Positions 9,641-18,540 of a stretch of 64,000 bases of DNA are shown here, one piece after another. The stretch comes from DASUZB01 sp036377075. Lineage in GTDB: Bacteria > Actinomycetota > CALGFH01. The notes beneath the pieces were generated by a model. It did no database searches and had not been told where the DNA came from. It worked only from the letters and a program-made list of their open reading frames with translations. The first letter of the stretch is position 1. Every line of letters begins with the position of its first letter. The position numbers were made by a program, and so were the translations under genes. The stretch is taken from the NCBI GenBank assembly GCA_036377075.1, contig DASUZB010000037.1, positions 1 through 64,000 on the forward strand, in the 5' to 3' direction.

Positions 9641-11854
9641 ATGGCAGTACATCGTGTGCAAGGCTCGGTCGGCGGCCGGGACATGCTGCTGGAGACCGGC
9701 AAGCTGGCCATGCAGGCCGGCGGCGCCGTGGTCGCCGGCCTGGGTGAGACCCAGGTGCTGGTCACCGCGACCGCCAGCAAGCAACCCAAGGAGCAGCTCG
9801 ACTTCCTCCCGCTCACCGTGGACGTGGAGGAGCGCATGTACGCCGCCGGCAAGATCCCCGGTGGCTTCTTCCGCCGTGAGGGGCGGCCGTCCGAGACGGC
9901 CATCCTCACCGCCCGCCTGATCGACCGGCCGCTGCGCCCCTCGTTCCCCAAGGGACTGCGCAACGAGATCCACGTGATCGGCACCATCCTGTCCGCCGAC
10001 ATGCAGAACAACCCCGACATCTGCGCGATCAACGGCGCCTCCGCCGCGGTGCAGCTGGCCGGCATCCCCTTCAGCGGGGCAGTCGGCGCGGTGCGCCTCG
10101 GCCGCCGCGGCTCCGACTGGATCGTCAACCCGACCTACGCCGAGCTGGAGGAGTGCACCTTCGACATGGTGGTGGCCGGCCGCCAGAACGAGAGCGGCGG
10201 GGTCGACATCCTGATGGTCGAGGCCGAGGCGACCGAGCAGGCCGTGCGGCTGATGGAGGAGACCGGCGCGCCCAAGCCGACCGAGGAGTCCCTCGGCCTG
10301 GCCCTGGAGTTCGCCAAGCCGCACATCGCTACCGCCTGCCAGCTGCAGCTCGAGCTGGTGCGCCAGGCCGGCGCGCAGCCCCGCGACTACCCCGTGTTCG
10401 AGGACTACGCCGAGGACGTCGCCGGGATCGTCAGGGGCGCGAGCGAGGCGGCCGTCCGCGAGGCGATCACCATCGCCGACAAGGGCGAGCGGCAGGAGCG
10501 CCTCGACGCCATCAAGGCGGAGGCCGCCGAGGCGGCCTCCGGCCAGCTCGGCGAGGCCTACGCCGGCCGCGAGCGCGAGGTCTCGGCGGCGTTCCGGAGC
10601 CTGCAGAAGGAACTGGTTCGCCAGCGGGTCGTCAAGGAGGCCAAGCGCATCGACGGGCGCGGGCCGCGCGACATCCGGCCGCTCTCGGCCGAGGTCGGCA
10701 TCCTGCCGCGGGCGCACGGCTCCGGCCTGTTCGAGCGCGGCGAGACCCAGGTGCTCAACATCACCACCCTCGGCATGGTCCGCATGGAGCAGATCGTGGA
10801 CACCCTCGACCCCGAGGACCGCAAGCGCTACATGCACCACTACAACTTCCCGCCGTTCTCCACCGGCGAGACCGGCTTCATGCGCGGCCCCAAGCGCAGG
10901 GAGATCGGCCACGGCGCCCTCGCCGAGCGCGCCCTGCTCCCGGTGATCCCCGACAAGGAGGAGTTCCCCTACGCGCTGCGGCTGGTCTCGGAGGTGCTGT
11001 CGTCCAACGGCTCCACCTCGATGGCGTCGGTGTGCGCCTCGACCCTGTCGCTGATGGACGCCGGCGTGCCGATCAAGGCACCGGTCGGCGGCATCGCCAT
11101 GGGCCTGATCGCCGAGGGCGGCGAGTTCGTCACCCTGACCGACATCCTCGGCGCCGAGGACGCCTTCGGCGACATGGACTTCAAGGTCGCGGGCACGCGC
11201 GAGTTCGTCACCGCGCTGCAGCTCGACACCAAGCTCACCGGCATCCCGAGCGAGGTGCTGATCGCCGCGCTCACCCAGGCGCGCGACGCGCGCATGGTGA
11301 TCCTCGACGTCATCCAGGCCGCCATCGACCGGCCGCGCGACCAGGTCAGCCGCTTCGCCCCGCGGGTCCACATCGAGCAGATCCCGGTCTCCAAGATCGG
11401 CGAGCTGATCGGCCCGAAGGGCAAGCGCATCAACGAGATCCAGGCCACCTCGGGGGCGGAGATCTCGATCGAGGACGACGGTCGCGTGTTCATCGGCGCC
11501 ACCGACGGTGAGCAGCTCGACATCGCCCTGAAGATGATCCGCGAGCAGATGAACCCGGTCATGCCCCAGGTGGGGGAGCGCTACCTCGGCACGGTGGTGA
11601 AGACCACCACCTTCGGGGCGTTCATCTCGCTCACCCCGGGCAAGGACGGCCTGCTGCACATCTCCAAGCTGGGCAAGAAGGGCCAGCGCGTGCGGGCCGT
11701 CGAGGACGTCGTCAACGTCGGCGACAAGCTGCTGGTCGAGGTCACCGAGATCGACCGGCAGAACCGCATCTCGCTGGCGCTCGCCGAGGAGGGCGAGGGC
11801 GAGGCCGCGGTCGCGCCGCCGTCCGGAGACGGCGACGCCGCCGAGCGTCGCTAG
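9641..11854 (+). CDS. pnp: Polyribonucleotide nucleotidyltransferase (PNPase)
   Basis: 3'-5' phosphorolytic exoribonuclease of RNA decay; in actinobacteria it can also add tails. The 737-residue protein has two RNase PH domains (residues about 10-215 and 330-550), joined by the all-helical linker. The second contains FMRGPKRREIGHG and the SSNGSTSMASVC signature. A KH domain (IGPKGKRINEIQ, near residue 588) and an S1 domain (near residue 645) follow. ATG at 9641 lies downstream of a GAGGAG site. It is followed after 7 bp by an M16 peptidase gene, a common actinobacterial pairing. Confidence 0.98.
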   Translation: MAVHRVQGSVGGRDMLLETGKLAMQAGGAVVAGLGETQVLVTATASKQPKEQLDFLPLTVDVEERMYAAGKIPGGFFRREGRPSETAILTARLIDRPLRPSFPKGLRNEIHVIGTILSADMQNNPDICAINGASAAVQLAGIPFSGAVGAVRLGRRGSDWIVNPTYAELEECTFDMVVAGRQNESGGVDILMVEAEATEQAVRLMEETGAPKPTEESLGLALEFAKPHIATACQLQLELVRQAGAQPRDYPVFEDYAEDVAGIVRGASEAAVREAITIADKGERQERLDAIKAEAAEAASGQLGEAYAGREREVSAAFRSLQKELVRQRVVKEAKRIDGRGPRDIRPLSAEVGILPRAHGSGLFERGETQVLNITTLGMVRMEQIVDTLDPEDRKRYMHHYNFPPFSTGETGFMRGPKRREIGHGALAERALLPVIPDKEEFPYALRLVSEVLSSNGSTSMASVCASTLSLMDAGVPIKAPVGGIAMGLIAEGGEFVTLTDILGAEDAFGDMDFKVAGTREFVTALQLDTKLTGIPSEVLIAALTQARDARMVILDVIQAAIDRPRDQVSRFAPRVHIEQIPVSKIGELIGPKGKRINEIQATSGAEISIEDDGRVFIGATDGEQLDIALKMIREQMNPVMPQVGERYLGTVVKTTTFGAFISLTPGKDGLLHISKLGKKGQRVRAVEDVVNVGDKLLVEVTEIDRQNRISLALAEEGEGEAAVAPPSGDGDAAERR

Positions 11855-11861
11855 CGGTCCG

Positions 11862-13136
11862 ATGGCAGCCGCCCCTGCCTTCGAGCGCAGCGACCTCTCC
11901 GGAGGGCTGCGCATCCTCACCGAGCGCATGCCGAGCGTGCGCTCGGTGGCCCTCGGCATCTGGGCCGGCGTGGGGTCCCGCGACGAGACCCCACGCCAGG
12001 CCGGCGCCTCCCACTACCTGGAGCACCTGCTGTTCAAGGGGACGGAGCGCCGCTCGGCGCAGGAGATCGCCGAGGTCATGGACGCGGTCGGCGGGGAGCT
12101 GAACGCGTTCACCTTCAAGGAGTACACCTGCTTCTACGCCCGCACGCTCGACCGCGACCTGCCGCTCGCGGTCGACGTGCTGGTCGACATGGTGCGCGCC
12201 TCCAAGCTGGCCAAGCCGGACGTGGAGGCCGAGCGCACCGTGATCCTCGAGGAGATCGCCGCCGCCAACGACGTGCCCGAGGACCTGGTCCACGACCTCT
12301 TCGCCGAGGTGCTGTTCGGCGGCCACCCGCTCGGCCTGCCGGTGCTCGGCACCGTCGAGTCGATCAAGGCGATGCCGCGCGACCTCCTAGCGCGCTACTG
12401 GCGGCGCCACTACACCCCGGGCAACCTGGTGGTCGCCGCCGCCGGGAACTGCGGCCACGGCGAGGTGGTCGAGCTGGTCACCAAGGCCTTCGGCCAGCTC
12501 GGCGACGGGGCCGCCGTCGGCCCCCGCCCGGACCGCGCGCGGCCACGCTCCGGCGGCGGGCTGTGCGTGCGCCGGCGGCCGACCGACCAGGCCCACGTCG
12601 TCCTCGGCGGGCCGGCCATCTCCCGCGGCGACCCGCGCCGCTTCGCCCTCGGCGTGCTCAACATCGCCTTCGGCGGCGGCATGAGCTCGCGCCTGTTCCA
12701 GGAGGTGCGCGAGAAGCGCGGCCTGGTCTACTCGATCGGCTCCTACGCCAACCAGTACGCCGAGACCGGCTCGTTCGCCGTCTACGCCGGCGCCGCGCCG
12801 CGGCGCATCCACGAGGTCCTCAAGGTCGTCAGGGACGAGGTCGAGCGGCTCGCCGCCGACGGCCTCGGCGAGGAGGAGCTGGCCCGCGCCAAGGGCCAGT
12901 TCAAGGGTTCGCTGGTGCTCGGCATGGAGGACACCTCGAGCCGCATGTCGTGGCTGGGCAAGTCGGAGCTGACCCGCGGCGAGATCCTCACCGTCGACGA
13001 GGTCATCCAGCGGGTCGACGCCGTCACCGAGGCCGACCTGCGCGCCCTGTCCAAGGAGCTGCTCGGCGACGGCCTCAGCTCCCTCGCCCTGATCGGCCCC
13101 TTCGACGCCGACGAGTTCACCGAGTACGTGGCCTGA
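11862..13136 (+). CDS. M16-family zinc metallopeptidase (pitrilysin / processing-peptidase type)
   Basis: 424-residue peptidase of the M16B type. The inverted zinc motif HYLEH is at residues 51-55 and the third ligand Glu lies in the downstream helix (VEAERTVILEEIA). The C-terminal half carries the second, inactive M16 domain, with FGGGMSSRLFQEVREKRGLVYSI typical of bacterial processing-peptidase-like proteins (split here as FGGGMSSRLF and EVREKRGLVY). No signal peptide is seen, so it is likely cytosolic. It lies 7 bp after pnp and is probably co-transcribed. The substrate is unknown. Confidence 0.93.
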   Translation: MAAAPAFERSDLSGGLRILTERMPSVRSVALGIWAGVGSRDETPRQAGASHYLEHLLFKGTERRSAQEIAEVMDAVGGELNAFTFKEYTCFYARTLDRDLPLAVDVLVDMVRASKLAKPDVEAERTVILEEIAAANDVPEDLVHDLFAEVLFGGHPLGLPVLGTVESIKAMPRDLLARYWRRHYTPGNLVVAAAGNCGHGEVVELVTKAFGQLGDGAAVGPRPDRARPRSGGGLCVRRRPTDQAHVVLGGPAISRGDPRRFALGVLNIAFGGGMSSRLFQEVREKRGLVYSIGSYANQYAETGSFAVYAGAAPRRIHEVLKVVRDEVERLAADGLGEEELARAKGQFKGSLVLGMEDTSSRMSWLGKSELTRGEILTVDEVIQRVDAVTEADLRALSKELLGDGLSSLALIGPFDADEFTEYVA

Positions 13137-13150
13137 GCGGCCGAGCCGGG

Positions 13151-13954
13151 TCAGGGGTCGGCCAGCAGGCGCTTGAAGGCGAACGCGCGCCACGGGCGGC
13201 GGCCCCAGGCGGCGAGCCTGCCGAGCAGGATCGGTCGCCACTGGGGCTCGCGGCCGTAGGAGACCAGTAGGAAGGCGACCGGGTCGGCGGAGATGTGGCA
13301 GTCCACCGGCCCGGCCCTGGCCGGCTCGACGCTCGCCCGGCCCTCCGCCAGCCGGAAGGTGAAGCGGGGGCCACCGCGGACCCGCACGTCGTAGGCCACG
13401 GTCACGTCACGGGCCGCCTCGCCATCGACGTAGGCGGGCAGCACCGCGGTGCTGCCCGCGATCACCAGCCGGGCGTGACCAGGGTCGATGCGCCACGGCC
13501 GTCCCAGGGAGCGGGCGATGTCGAGGCAGTGGACCAGGTACTCGCCGAGCAGGATGGCGGTGACGGCGGCGAGGTTGGCGGTCGCGCCGCCGTAGAACGG
13601 GAAGGAGTCGTCCGCCGGGCGCCCGGCCGTGTCCGCGAGGAAGCGCGCCGCCTCCTCGACCAGCAGGTCGGCGAGGGCGGCCGGGTCGCGCACGCCGACC
13701 TGGGCGATGCGGCTGAGGTTGACCTCGGCGAGGTCGACGCCGGGCTCCGGGGCGATACGCCGCAGGGCCAGCCCGCCGAGGCTGCGGGTGCTCGCCACCA
13801 CGTGGGCGGCCGTCTGGCCGACGGTCCAGTCCAGCCCGCGGGCCGGCTTCTCCAGGTCCGGCCCGGACGCCGACCCGATGAGCCCCGCCGCGTCGGCGGC
13901 CGCCACCTCCACCGCCGCCCGCGCCGCCGCCAGGCCGACCGGTACTCCGCCCAA
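13151..13954 (-). CDS. DinB-like / maleylpyruvate isomerase-type protein with SCP2-like C-terminus
   Basis: 267 residues. The N-terminal half resembles mycothiol-dependent maleylpyruvate isomerase/DinB-like helical bundles: WTVGQTAAHVV near residue 43 places a metal-ligand-type His, and GEYLVHCLDIARS near residue 139 gives the other one. The C-terminal ~90 residues look like an SCP2 sterol-carrier domain, a known partner fold. The start is uncertain: TTG at 13954 is the first in-frame start; no strong ribosome site is visible. It converges on the M16 gene with a gap of 14 bp. The substrate is not known. Confidence 0.75.
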   Translation of the reverse strand: MGGVPVGLAAARAAVEVAAADAAGLIGSASGPDLEKPARGLDWTVGQTAAHVVASTRSLGGLALRRIAPEPGVDLAEVNLSRIAQVGVRDPAALADLLVEEAARFLADTAGRPADDSFPFYGGATANLAAVTAILLGEYLVHCLDIARSLGRPWRIDPGHARLVIAGSTAVLPAYVDGEAARDVTVAYDVRVRGGPRFTFRLAEGRASVEPARAGPVDCHISADPVAFLLVSYGREPQWRPILLGRLAAWGRRPWRAFAFKRLLADP

Positions 13955-14111
13955 CCGCCATCACCGCCAATCCGTTCGACAGAGCGCGAGCCTCCCTTTC
14001 CGCACCAGTCACCGTCAAGCGCGACCGGCCGGCTGGCGCCTGTCGCCGTAGGGGACCGGCGACGCCTTCCTGGCCCTCGCCGGCCGCCTGGCGACCGAGT
14101 AGCTGGGCTAG

Positions 14112-14852
14112 TCAGCTGGCGCCCTTGGCGCGGCGCCGGCGGTAGCCGGCCCGCTCGGCGGCGGTGTCGTCCTCGCCGTACTCGGCGCCGGCGCGGCGGT
14201 CGGGGACCACCGCGTGGTAGTTGCCGAGCAGGTGCAGCCCGACCGACTCCGCCACGCGGGCCGAGGCGTCGTTGTCGACCGCGTGGTTGTAGAGCACCGC
14301 CCTGCCCTCGGCGAGCACGGAGCGGGCCGCGGCGGCCACCACCGAGCGCGCCAGGCCGCGGCCGCGCGCGGACGGCGCGGTGCCGACCGAGATCTCCCGC
14401 AGGCGCTCGTCGTAGCGCTTCAGCACCGCGGTCGACAGCACCTCGCCGCCCTCCATCACCACCCAGGCCTCGCCGACGAAGTGCCCGAGCACCCACTCCG
14501 GCAGGCGCGGGTCGCCGGCGTCCAGCACGGTCACCTCTGCCGCCGGTGGGGGGATCACCACGCCGGTGCGGGCGGTGCCCGAGAACATGTGCCCGGGCAG
14601 CTCCGCCGCGAGGGCCTTCAGCGCGGTGGTGACGGTGTCGGGGCCGTCGAGCAGCTGGCGCAGGCGTGCGGCCTGCTCCGGCGCCACCCCGACGACCGCG
14701 CCGCCGTGGCGCTCGAAGGCGCGCGCCGTCATGCTCGGGTGCGCGACGTCGGCGACCAGGACCTTGCCGGCGGCCAGCTTGTCCAGCGGCAGCCGGAAGC
14801 GGTCGGAAAGCACGGTCAGGACGACCGCCTCGTTGTCCACCGGTGCCAGCAT
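14112..14852 (-). CDS. GNAT-family N-acetyltransferase
   Basis: 246-residue protein. The acetyl-CoA binding motif is VGTAPSARGRGLARSVVAAA near residue 175 (consensus Q/RxxGxG/A). A late NDASARVAESVGLHLLGNYHAV segment matches the C-terminal GNAT core. The N-terminal ~110 residues are a separate helical region of unknown role. ATG at 14852 is preceded by TAGGCT six nt upstream, which suggests a leaderless transcript. It is divergent from the EI24 gene. The acceptor substrate cannot be told. Confidence 0.82.
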   Translation of the reverse strand: MLAPVDNEAVVLTVLSDRFRLPLDKLAAGKVLVADVAHPSMTARAFERHGGAVVGVAPEQAARLRQLLDGPDTVTTALKALAAELPGHMFSGTARTGVVIPPPAAEVTVLDAGDPRLPEWVLGHFVGEAWVVMEGGEVLSTAVLKRYDERLREISVGTAPSARGRGLARSVVAAAARSVLAEGRAVLYNHAVDNDASARVAESVGLHLLGNYHAVVPDRRAGAEYGEDDTAAERAGYRRRRAKGAS

Positions 14853-14860
14853 GGACCAAG

Positions 14861-14866
14861 CCTAAC
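14861..14866 (-). promoter_or_regulatory. -10 element, likely leaderless GNAT transcript
   Basis: On the minus strand TAGGCT is followed by six bases and then the ATG at 14852, so the transcript would start at or next to the start codon. Confidence 0.5.
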
Positions 14867-14916
14867 GGGAGCGGGGCGCAACCGACAGCCGGGACCGGCG
14901 CCGGCGGCGCAGCAGG

Positions 14917-14922
14917 TACGAT
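14917..14922 (+). promoter_or_regulatory. -10 element for the EI24 gene
   Basis: TACGAT lies eight bases before the ATG at 14931, again allowing a leaderless or nearly leaderless transcript. No clear -35 is visible. Confidence 0.4.
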
Positions 14923-14930
14923 CGGGTGCC

Positions 14931-15716
14931 ATGGCGCGGGTCGACCAATACCAGCTCCCCGGCGGCCCCCGGGTCGGGGTGCTCGGCGGTGCCGGCTACC
15001 TGGTGCGCGGCATCGGCCTGTTCGTCCGCACGCCCGGGATGCGCCTGCTCGGCCTGCTCCCCGCCGCGCTCGCCGCGCTGCTCGTGCTCGGCCTGCTGGT
15101 GGTGCTCGCGACCTTCGTCGACCAGCTGGCCATCGCCGTGACCCCGTTCGCCGACCACTGGTCCGAGGGCGCCCGCACGCTGCTGCGCGTCGGCGTGGGG
15201 TTCGCGCTCCTGGTCGCCTTCCTGCTGCTCGCCGTGGTGACCTTCGCGACGCTGACCAACATGATCGGGCAGCCGTTCTTCGAGCGCCTCTCCGACCGCG
15301 TCGAGCGGCGCCTCGGCAACCCGCCCGCCGGGATCGACGCGCCCTGGTGGCGCACCCTGCCACGGGCGACGGTCGAGTCGCTGCTGGTGCTCGCCCTGGT
15401 GGTCGCGGTCAACCTGCCCCTGTTCGTGCTCGACCTGACGCCGGTGCTCGGCCAGACCCTGGTGCCGGTGCTGCAGGCGCTGGTCTCCGGCTTCCTGCTC
15501 TCGCTCGAGCTGCTCGCCGTCCCGCTGCAGCGCCGCGGCCTGCACCTGGGCGCCCGGCTGCGCTTCGCCTGGCGCCACCGCGGCGCCGTGACCGGCTTCG
15601 GCGCGGCCGCCTTCCTGCTGTTCCTGGTCCCGCTCGCCAACGTGCTCGCGATGCCGGGCTCGATCGTCGGCGGCACCCTGCTGGTCCGCCGCCTCACCGG
15701 CACGCCCGACGCCTGA
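14931..15716 (+). CDS. EI24/CysZ-like integral membrane protein
   Basis: 261 residues with about four to six hydrophobic segments: residues roughly 38-65 (LLGLLPAALAALLVLGLLVV), 85-115, 150-180 and 215-240. The pattern, including the motif NMIGQPFFERLSDRVE after the second segment, matches the EI24 domain family that includes the sulfate permease CysZ. A transport role is therefore possible, but no cysteine or sulfur gene is nearby. It is divergent from the GNAT gene and convergent with the HxlR gene. Confidence 0.8.
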   Translation: MARVDQYQLPGGPRVGVLGGAGYLVRGIGLFVRTPGMRLLGLLPAALAALLVLGLLVVLATFVDQLAIAVTPFADHWSEGARTLLRVGVGFALLVAFLLLAVVTFATLTNMIGQPFFERLSDRVERRLGNPPAGIDAPWWRTLPRATVESLLVLALVVAVNLPLFVLDLTPVLGQTLVPVLQALVSGFLLSLELLAVPLQRRGLHLGARLRFAWRHRGAVTGFGAAAFLLFLVPLANVLAMPGSIVGGTLLVRRLTGTPDA

Positions 15717-15741
15717 AGCGCGGCGGGGGAGCGCCGCTGCC

Positions 15742-16419
15742 CTACTCGCGGGCCGAGGTGACGCCGGCGAAGGGGCTCAGCCCGCCCCAGGTCATCAGCG
15801 CGCGGGCCAGTTCCGGCGGGCCTTGCGCCTGCCAGGTGCCGGCGCGGATCGCCTCGCCGAGCGGGAGCCGCCCGGTGTGCACCTTGGTGAGCGTGCGGGA
15901 GTCGGTCGCCACGATGAGGTCCTCGTCGAAGCCGGGCGGGGTGACGCACACCTCGGCGTCGGGGCGGTCGACCACCAGCCAGAAGCGTTCCTTGGGCCGG
16001 TCGCACAAGTCGAAGCGGACCACCACGCGGCGCGGCGGCAGGCGCTCCGGGTCGAGCAGGCGGCACCAGGCCCACAGCACGATCCCGGGGTCGTAGTCGC
16101 GCGGGCCCAGCGTCATCCAGCGGGCCGCCCAGGTCCCCAGCGCGATGCCGACGTCGTTGAGCTCCTGCCCGGCCGGCGTCAGGTACCAGTGCCAGCCGCG
16201 ACCGCTCGGGCTCGGGCGCCGCTGCACGATGCCGTCGCGCTCGAGCGCCGCGAGCCGTTGGCTGAGCAGCGAGCGGGACATCCGCGGCACGCCGCGGTGG
16301 ATCTCGCCGAAGCTGCGGCAGCCCAGGTAGAGGTTGCGCAGGATCAGCGGGGTCCAGCGCTCCGCGAACACCTCGGCGCCCTTGGCCACCGGGCAGTACT
16401 GGCTGTAGCCGCGGTCCAT
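15742..16419 (-). CDS. HxlR-family regulator with SCP2-like C-terminal domain
   Basis: 225 residues. The N-terminal ~105 residues are an HxlR winged helix: YCPVAKGAEVFAERWTPLIL with the conserved Cys near residue 9, then FGEIHRGVPRMSRSLLSQRL as the recognition region. The C-terminal ~110 residues (from VVVRFDLCDRPKERFWLVV) look like an SCP2-type small-molecule pocket, found in some actinobacterial HxlR proteins. ATG at 16419. It is divergent from the flavin oxidase gene, so it probably regulates itself and that gene, perhaps sensing a hydrophobic ligand. Confidence 0.85.
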   Translation of the reverse strand: MDRGYSQYCPVAKGAEVFAERWTPLILRNLYLGCRSFGEIHRGVPRMSRSLLSQRLAALERDGIVQRRPSPSGRGWHWYLTPAGQELNDVGIALGTWAARWMTLGPRDYDPGIVLWAWCRLLDPERLPPRRVVVRFDLCDRPKERFWLVVDRPDAEVCVTPPGFDEDLIVATDSRTLTKVHTGRLPLGEAIRAGTWQAQGPPELARALMTWGGLSPFAGVTSARE

Positions 16420-16450
16420 GACGGCAGTCTGGCAGGCCGGCGGCGGCGCG

Positions 16451-16471
16451 CAAGTCCAGATTTCGTACTTG
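16451..16471. promoter_or_regulatory. Candidate HxlR operator
   Basis: CAAGT - 11 bases - ACTTG forms an inverted repeat in the 123-bp divergent region between the HxlR gene and the flavin oxidase gene. Symmetry and position are the only support. Confidence 0.35.
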
Positions 16472-16542
16472 GCATGGGCAGACCCGCGGGCGAGGATGCC
16501 GGCAACGATCCGAGCGTCTCCGCAGAGCAGGGGGGAAGTCCG

Positions 16543-17955
16543 ATGGCGACCAGTGCCGCCGAGGCGGCCGAGCGCTCGGTGCGCGAGGCCGACGTGCTCG
16601 CGCTGCGGGAGCGCCTGCGCGGGGACCTGCTGCGGCCCGGCGACGCGGGCTACGACGAGGCACGGGCCTTGTGGAACGGGGCGATCGACGCCCACCCCGG
16701 CCTGATCGCCCGCTGCCAGGGCGCCGCCGACGTGGTCGCGGCGGTCCGCCACGCCCGCGACGAGGGCCTGCCGGTCGCGGTCCGCGGTGGCGGCCACAAC
16801 GTGGCGGGGACGGCCACCTGCGAGGGCGGGCTGGTGCTCGACCTCTCGGCGATGAAGGGCGTCCAGGTCGACCCCGCCGGGCGGACCGCCGTGGCGCAGC
16901 CGGGCCTGCTGTGGGGGGAGCTGGACCACGAGACCCAGGCGTTCGGCCTGGCCACCACCGGCGGGATCGTGACCCACACCGGCATCGCCGGGCTCACCCT
17001 CGGCGGCGGCATCGGCTGGCTGATGCGCCGGGACGGCCTGACCTGCGACAACCTGCTGGGGGTCGACCTGGTCAACGCGGATGGCCGGCTCGTCGGGGCC
17101 AGCGAGCGCGAGCACCCCGAGCTGTTCTGGGGCGTCCGCGGCGGCGGCGGCAACTTCGGCGTGGTCACCGCCTTCCGCTACCGCCTCAACCAGGTCGGTC
17201 CGACGGTGCTCGCCGGGCCGCTGTTCTTCGCCGCCGAGGACGCCGGCGAGCTGCTGCGCTTCTACCGGGACTTCGCCGAGTCCGCCCCCGACGAGCTGAC
17301 CACGGTGGTGAACCTGCGCTACGCGCCGCCGCTGCCGTTCATCCCCGAGCGCCTGCACGGCGCCCCGGTGGCCACCGTGGTGGTCTGCTGGGCCGGCCCG
17401 GTCGAGCGGGGCGAGCGGGTGCTCGAGCCGCTGCGCCGCCACGGCCGCCCGCTGCTCGACCTGATCGTCCCCAAGCCGTACACCGCCCACCAGGGCACCT
17501 TCGACGCGACCGTGCCCCACGGCCTGCACTACCACTGGAGGTCGGAGTACCTCGACGCCCTCGGCGACGACGCGGTCGAGGTGCTGCTGGCCAACGCCTG
17601 GGAGAGCCGCTCGCCCCGCTCGTACACGATCATGTTCCACCTCGGCGGCGCCGTCGGTCGCGTCCCCGACGACGCCACCGCGTTCAGCGGCCGCGGCGCG
17701 CGCTTCGCCGTGAACGTCAACGGCGCCGGCCTGCCGCACGAGTACGCCGAGCAGGTCGCCTGGGTTCGGCGCTTCGGGCAGGCGCTGCGGCCGCTGTCCG
17801 CCGGCGTCTACATGAACTTCCTCGGCGACGAGGGCCAGGACCGCGTCCGCGCCGCCTACGGCGCCGCCAAGTACGACCGCCTGGCGGCCCTCAAGGCCGC
17901 CTGGGACCCGGACAACTTCTTCCGCCGCAACCAGAACGTCCGCCCGCGGGCGTGA
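16543..17955 (+). CDS. FAD-linked oxidase, berberine-bridge (BBE) type
   Basis: 470-residue flavoprotein of the PCMH/VAO superfamily. The FAD domain shows VRGGGHNVAG (the His is the usual 8-alpha covalent FAD link) near residue 83 and GGGIGWLMRRDGLTCDN near residue 155. The BBE C-terminal motif is the closing DPDNFFRRNQN. A GGGGGAAG ribosome site precedes the ATG at 16543. No signal peptide is seen. Divergent HxlR and convergent MarR genes flank it. Substrates in this family range from sugars to alkaloids and aromatics, so the reaction cannot be assigned. Confidence 0.9.
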   Translation: MATSAAEAAERSVREADVLALRERLRGDLLRPGDAGYDEARALWNGAIDAHPGLIARCQGAADVVAAVRHARDEGLPVAVRGGGHNVAGTATCEGGLVLDLSAMKGVQVDPAGRTAVAQPGLLWGELDHETQAFGLATTGGIVTHTGIAGLTLGGGIGWLMRRDGLTCDNLLGVDLVNADGRLVGASEREHPELFWGVRGGGGNFGVVTAFRYRLNQVGPTVLAGPLFFAAEDAGELLRFYRDFAESAPDELTTVVNLRYAPPLPFIPERLHGAPVATVVVCWAGPVERGERVLEPLRRHGRPLLDLIVPKPYTAHQGTFDATVPHGLHYHWRSEYLDALGDDAVEVLLANAWESRSPRSYTIMFHLGGAVGRVPDDATAFSGRGARFAVNVNGAGLPHEYAEQVAWVRRFGQALRPLSAGVYMNFLGDEGQDRVRAAYGAAKYDRLAALKAAWDPDNFFRRNQNVRPRA

Positions 17956-17963
17956 GCCCCGGC

Positions 17964-17979
17964 CCCGCCTGGCGGCGGG
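17964..17979. terminator. Hairpin between convergent oxidase and MarR genes
   Basis: CCCGCC pairs with GGCGGG around a TGGC loop in the 24-bp gap between two convergent genes. There is no T-tract, as is common in high-G+C terminators. Confidence 0.5.
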
Positions 17980-18450
17980 TCAGGAGCCGTCCGCCGGCCC
18001 GAGCGCCTCGACCAGGGCGGCCTCGAGGCGGGTGAGCTGGGCGCGGCTCAGGTGGCCGAGCGGTCCGGGGTCGCTCACGAGCCGCTCCCAGAACGCGTCG
18101 CGCAGGCGCACGCCCTCCGCGGTGACCGCCAGCGCCTTGACGCGGCGGTCGTCGGGGTCCGGCCGGCGCTCCACGGCGCCGCGCTGCTCCAGCTTGTCGG
18201 CCACGCCGGTCAGGTTCGAGGGGTCGTAGGCGAGGCGCTCGGCCAGGACCCGCATCGGCAGGGCCTCCGACGGCTGCAGCTGCATCAGCAGCTTGGCCTG
18301 CGTGGCGCTGAGGCCGGCCTCGGCGGCGATGGCGGCGAAGTTGGCCTGCAGCCGCGCGGTCATCCTGATCATCAGCCAGCTGACCTCCTGGACGAGCCGG
18401 AGGTCAGCGGACGGGGGCGCCACCCCCTGCGCGCGCTCGCTCACCCGCAC
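17980..18450 (-). CDS. MarR-family transcriptional regulator
   Basis: 156 residues. The helix-turn-helix reads LAERLAYDPSNLTGVADKLEQRGAV and the wing RRPDPDDRRVKALAVTAEG, both typical of MarR. The GTG start at 18450 is divergent from the short-chain dehydrogenase at 18541, with a perfect palindrome in the 90-bp region between them. It therefore probably controls itself and that gene. Confidence 0.9.
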   Translation of the reverse strand: MRVSERAQGVAPPSADLRLVQEVSWLMIRMTARLQANFAAIAAEAGLSATQAKLLMQLQPSEALPMRVLAERLAYDPSNLTGVADKLEQRGAVERRPDPDDRRVKALAVTAEGVRLRDAFWERLVSDPGPLGHLSRAQLTRLEAALVEALGPADGS

Positions 18451-18479
18451 AGCCTAGCCGATCTTGGTCGTCTCAATAC

Positions 18480-18500
18480 TTGACTTTACCATTATGGTAA
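18480..18500. promoter_or_regulatory. Promoter with embedded palindromic MarR operator
   Basis: TTGACT (18480-18485) is a good -35 and is followed at once by TTACCAT T ATGGTAA (18486-18500), a perfect 15-bp palindrome that fills the spacer. A repressor bound there would block polymerase. The -10 is weak (around TCATCT/CTATGG, 18503-18511). The region is clearly A+T-richer than its surroundings. Confidence 0.65.
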
Positions 18501-18540
18501 GGTCATCTATGGTCAGCGACCGCGAACACGGAGGGACGCG

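Noticed and set aside
9149..11959. 936-codon minus-strand open frame opposite pnp
   Set aside because: Same GC-bias artefact; pnp on the plus strand is full length and conserved.
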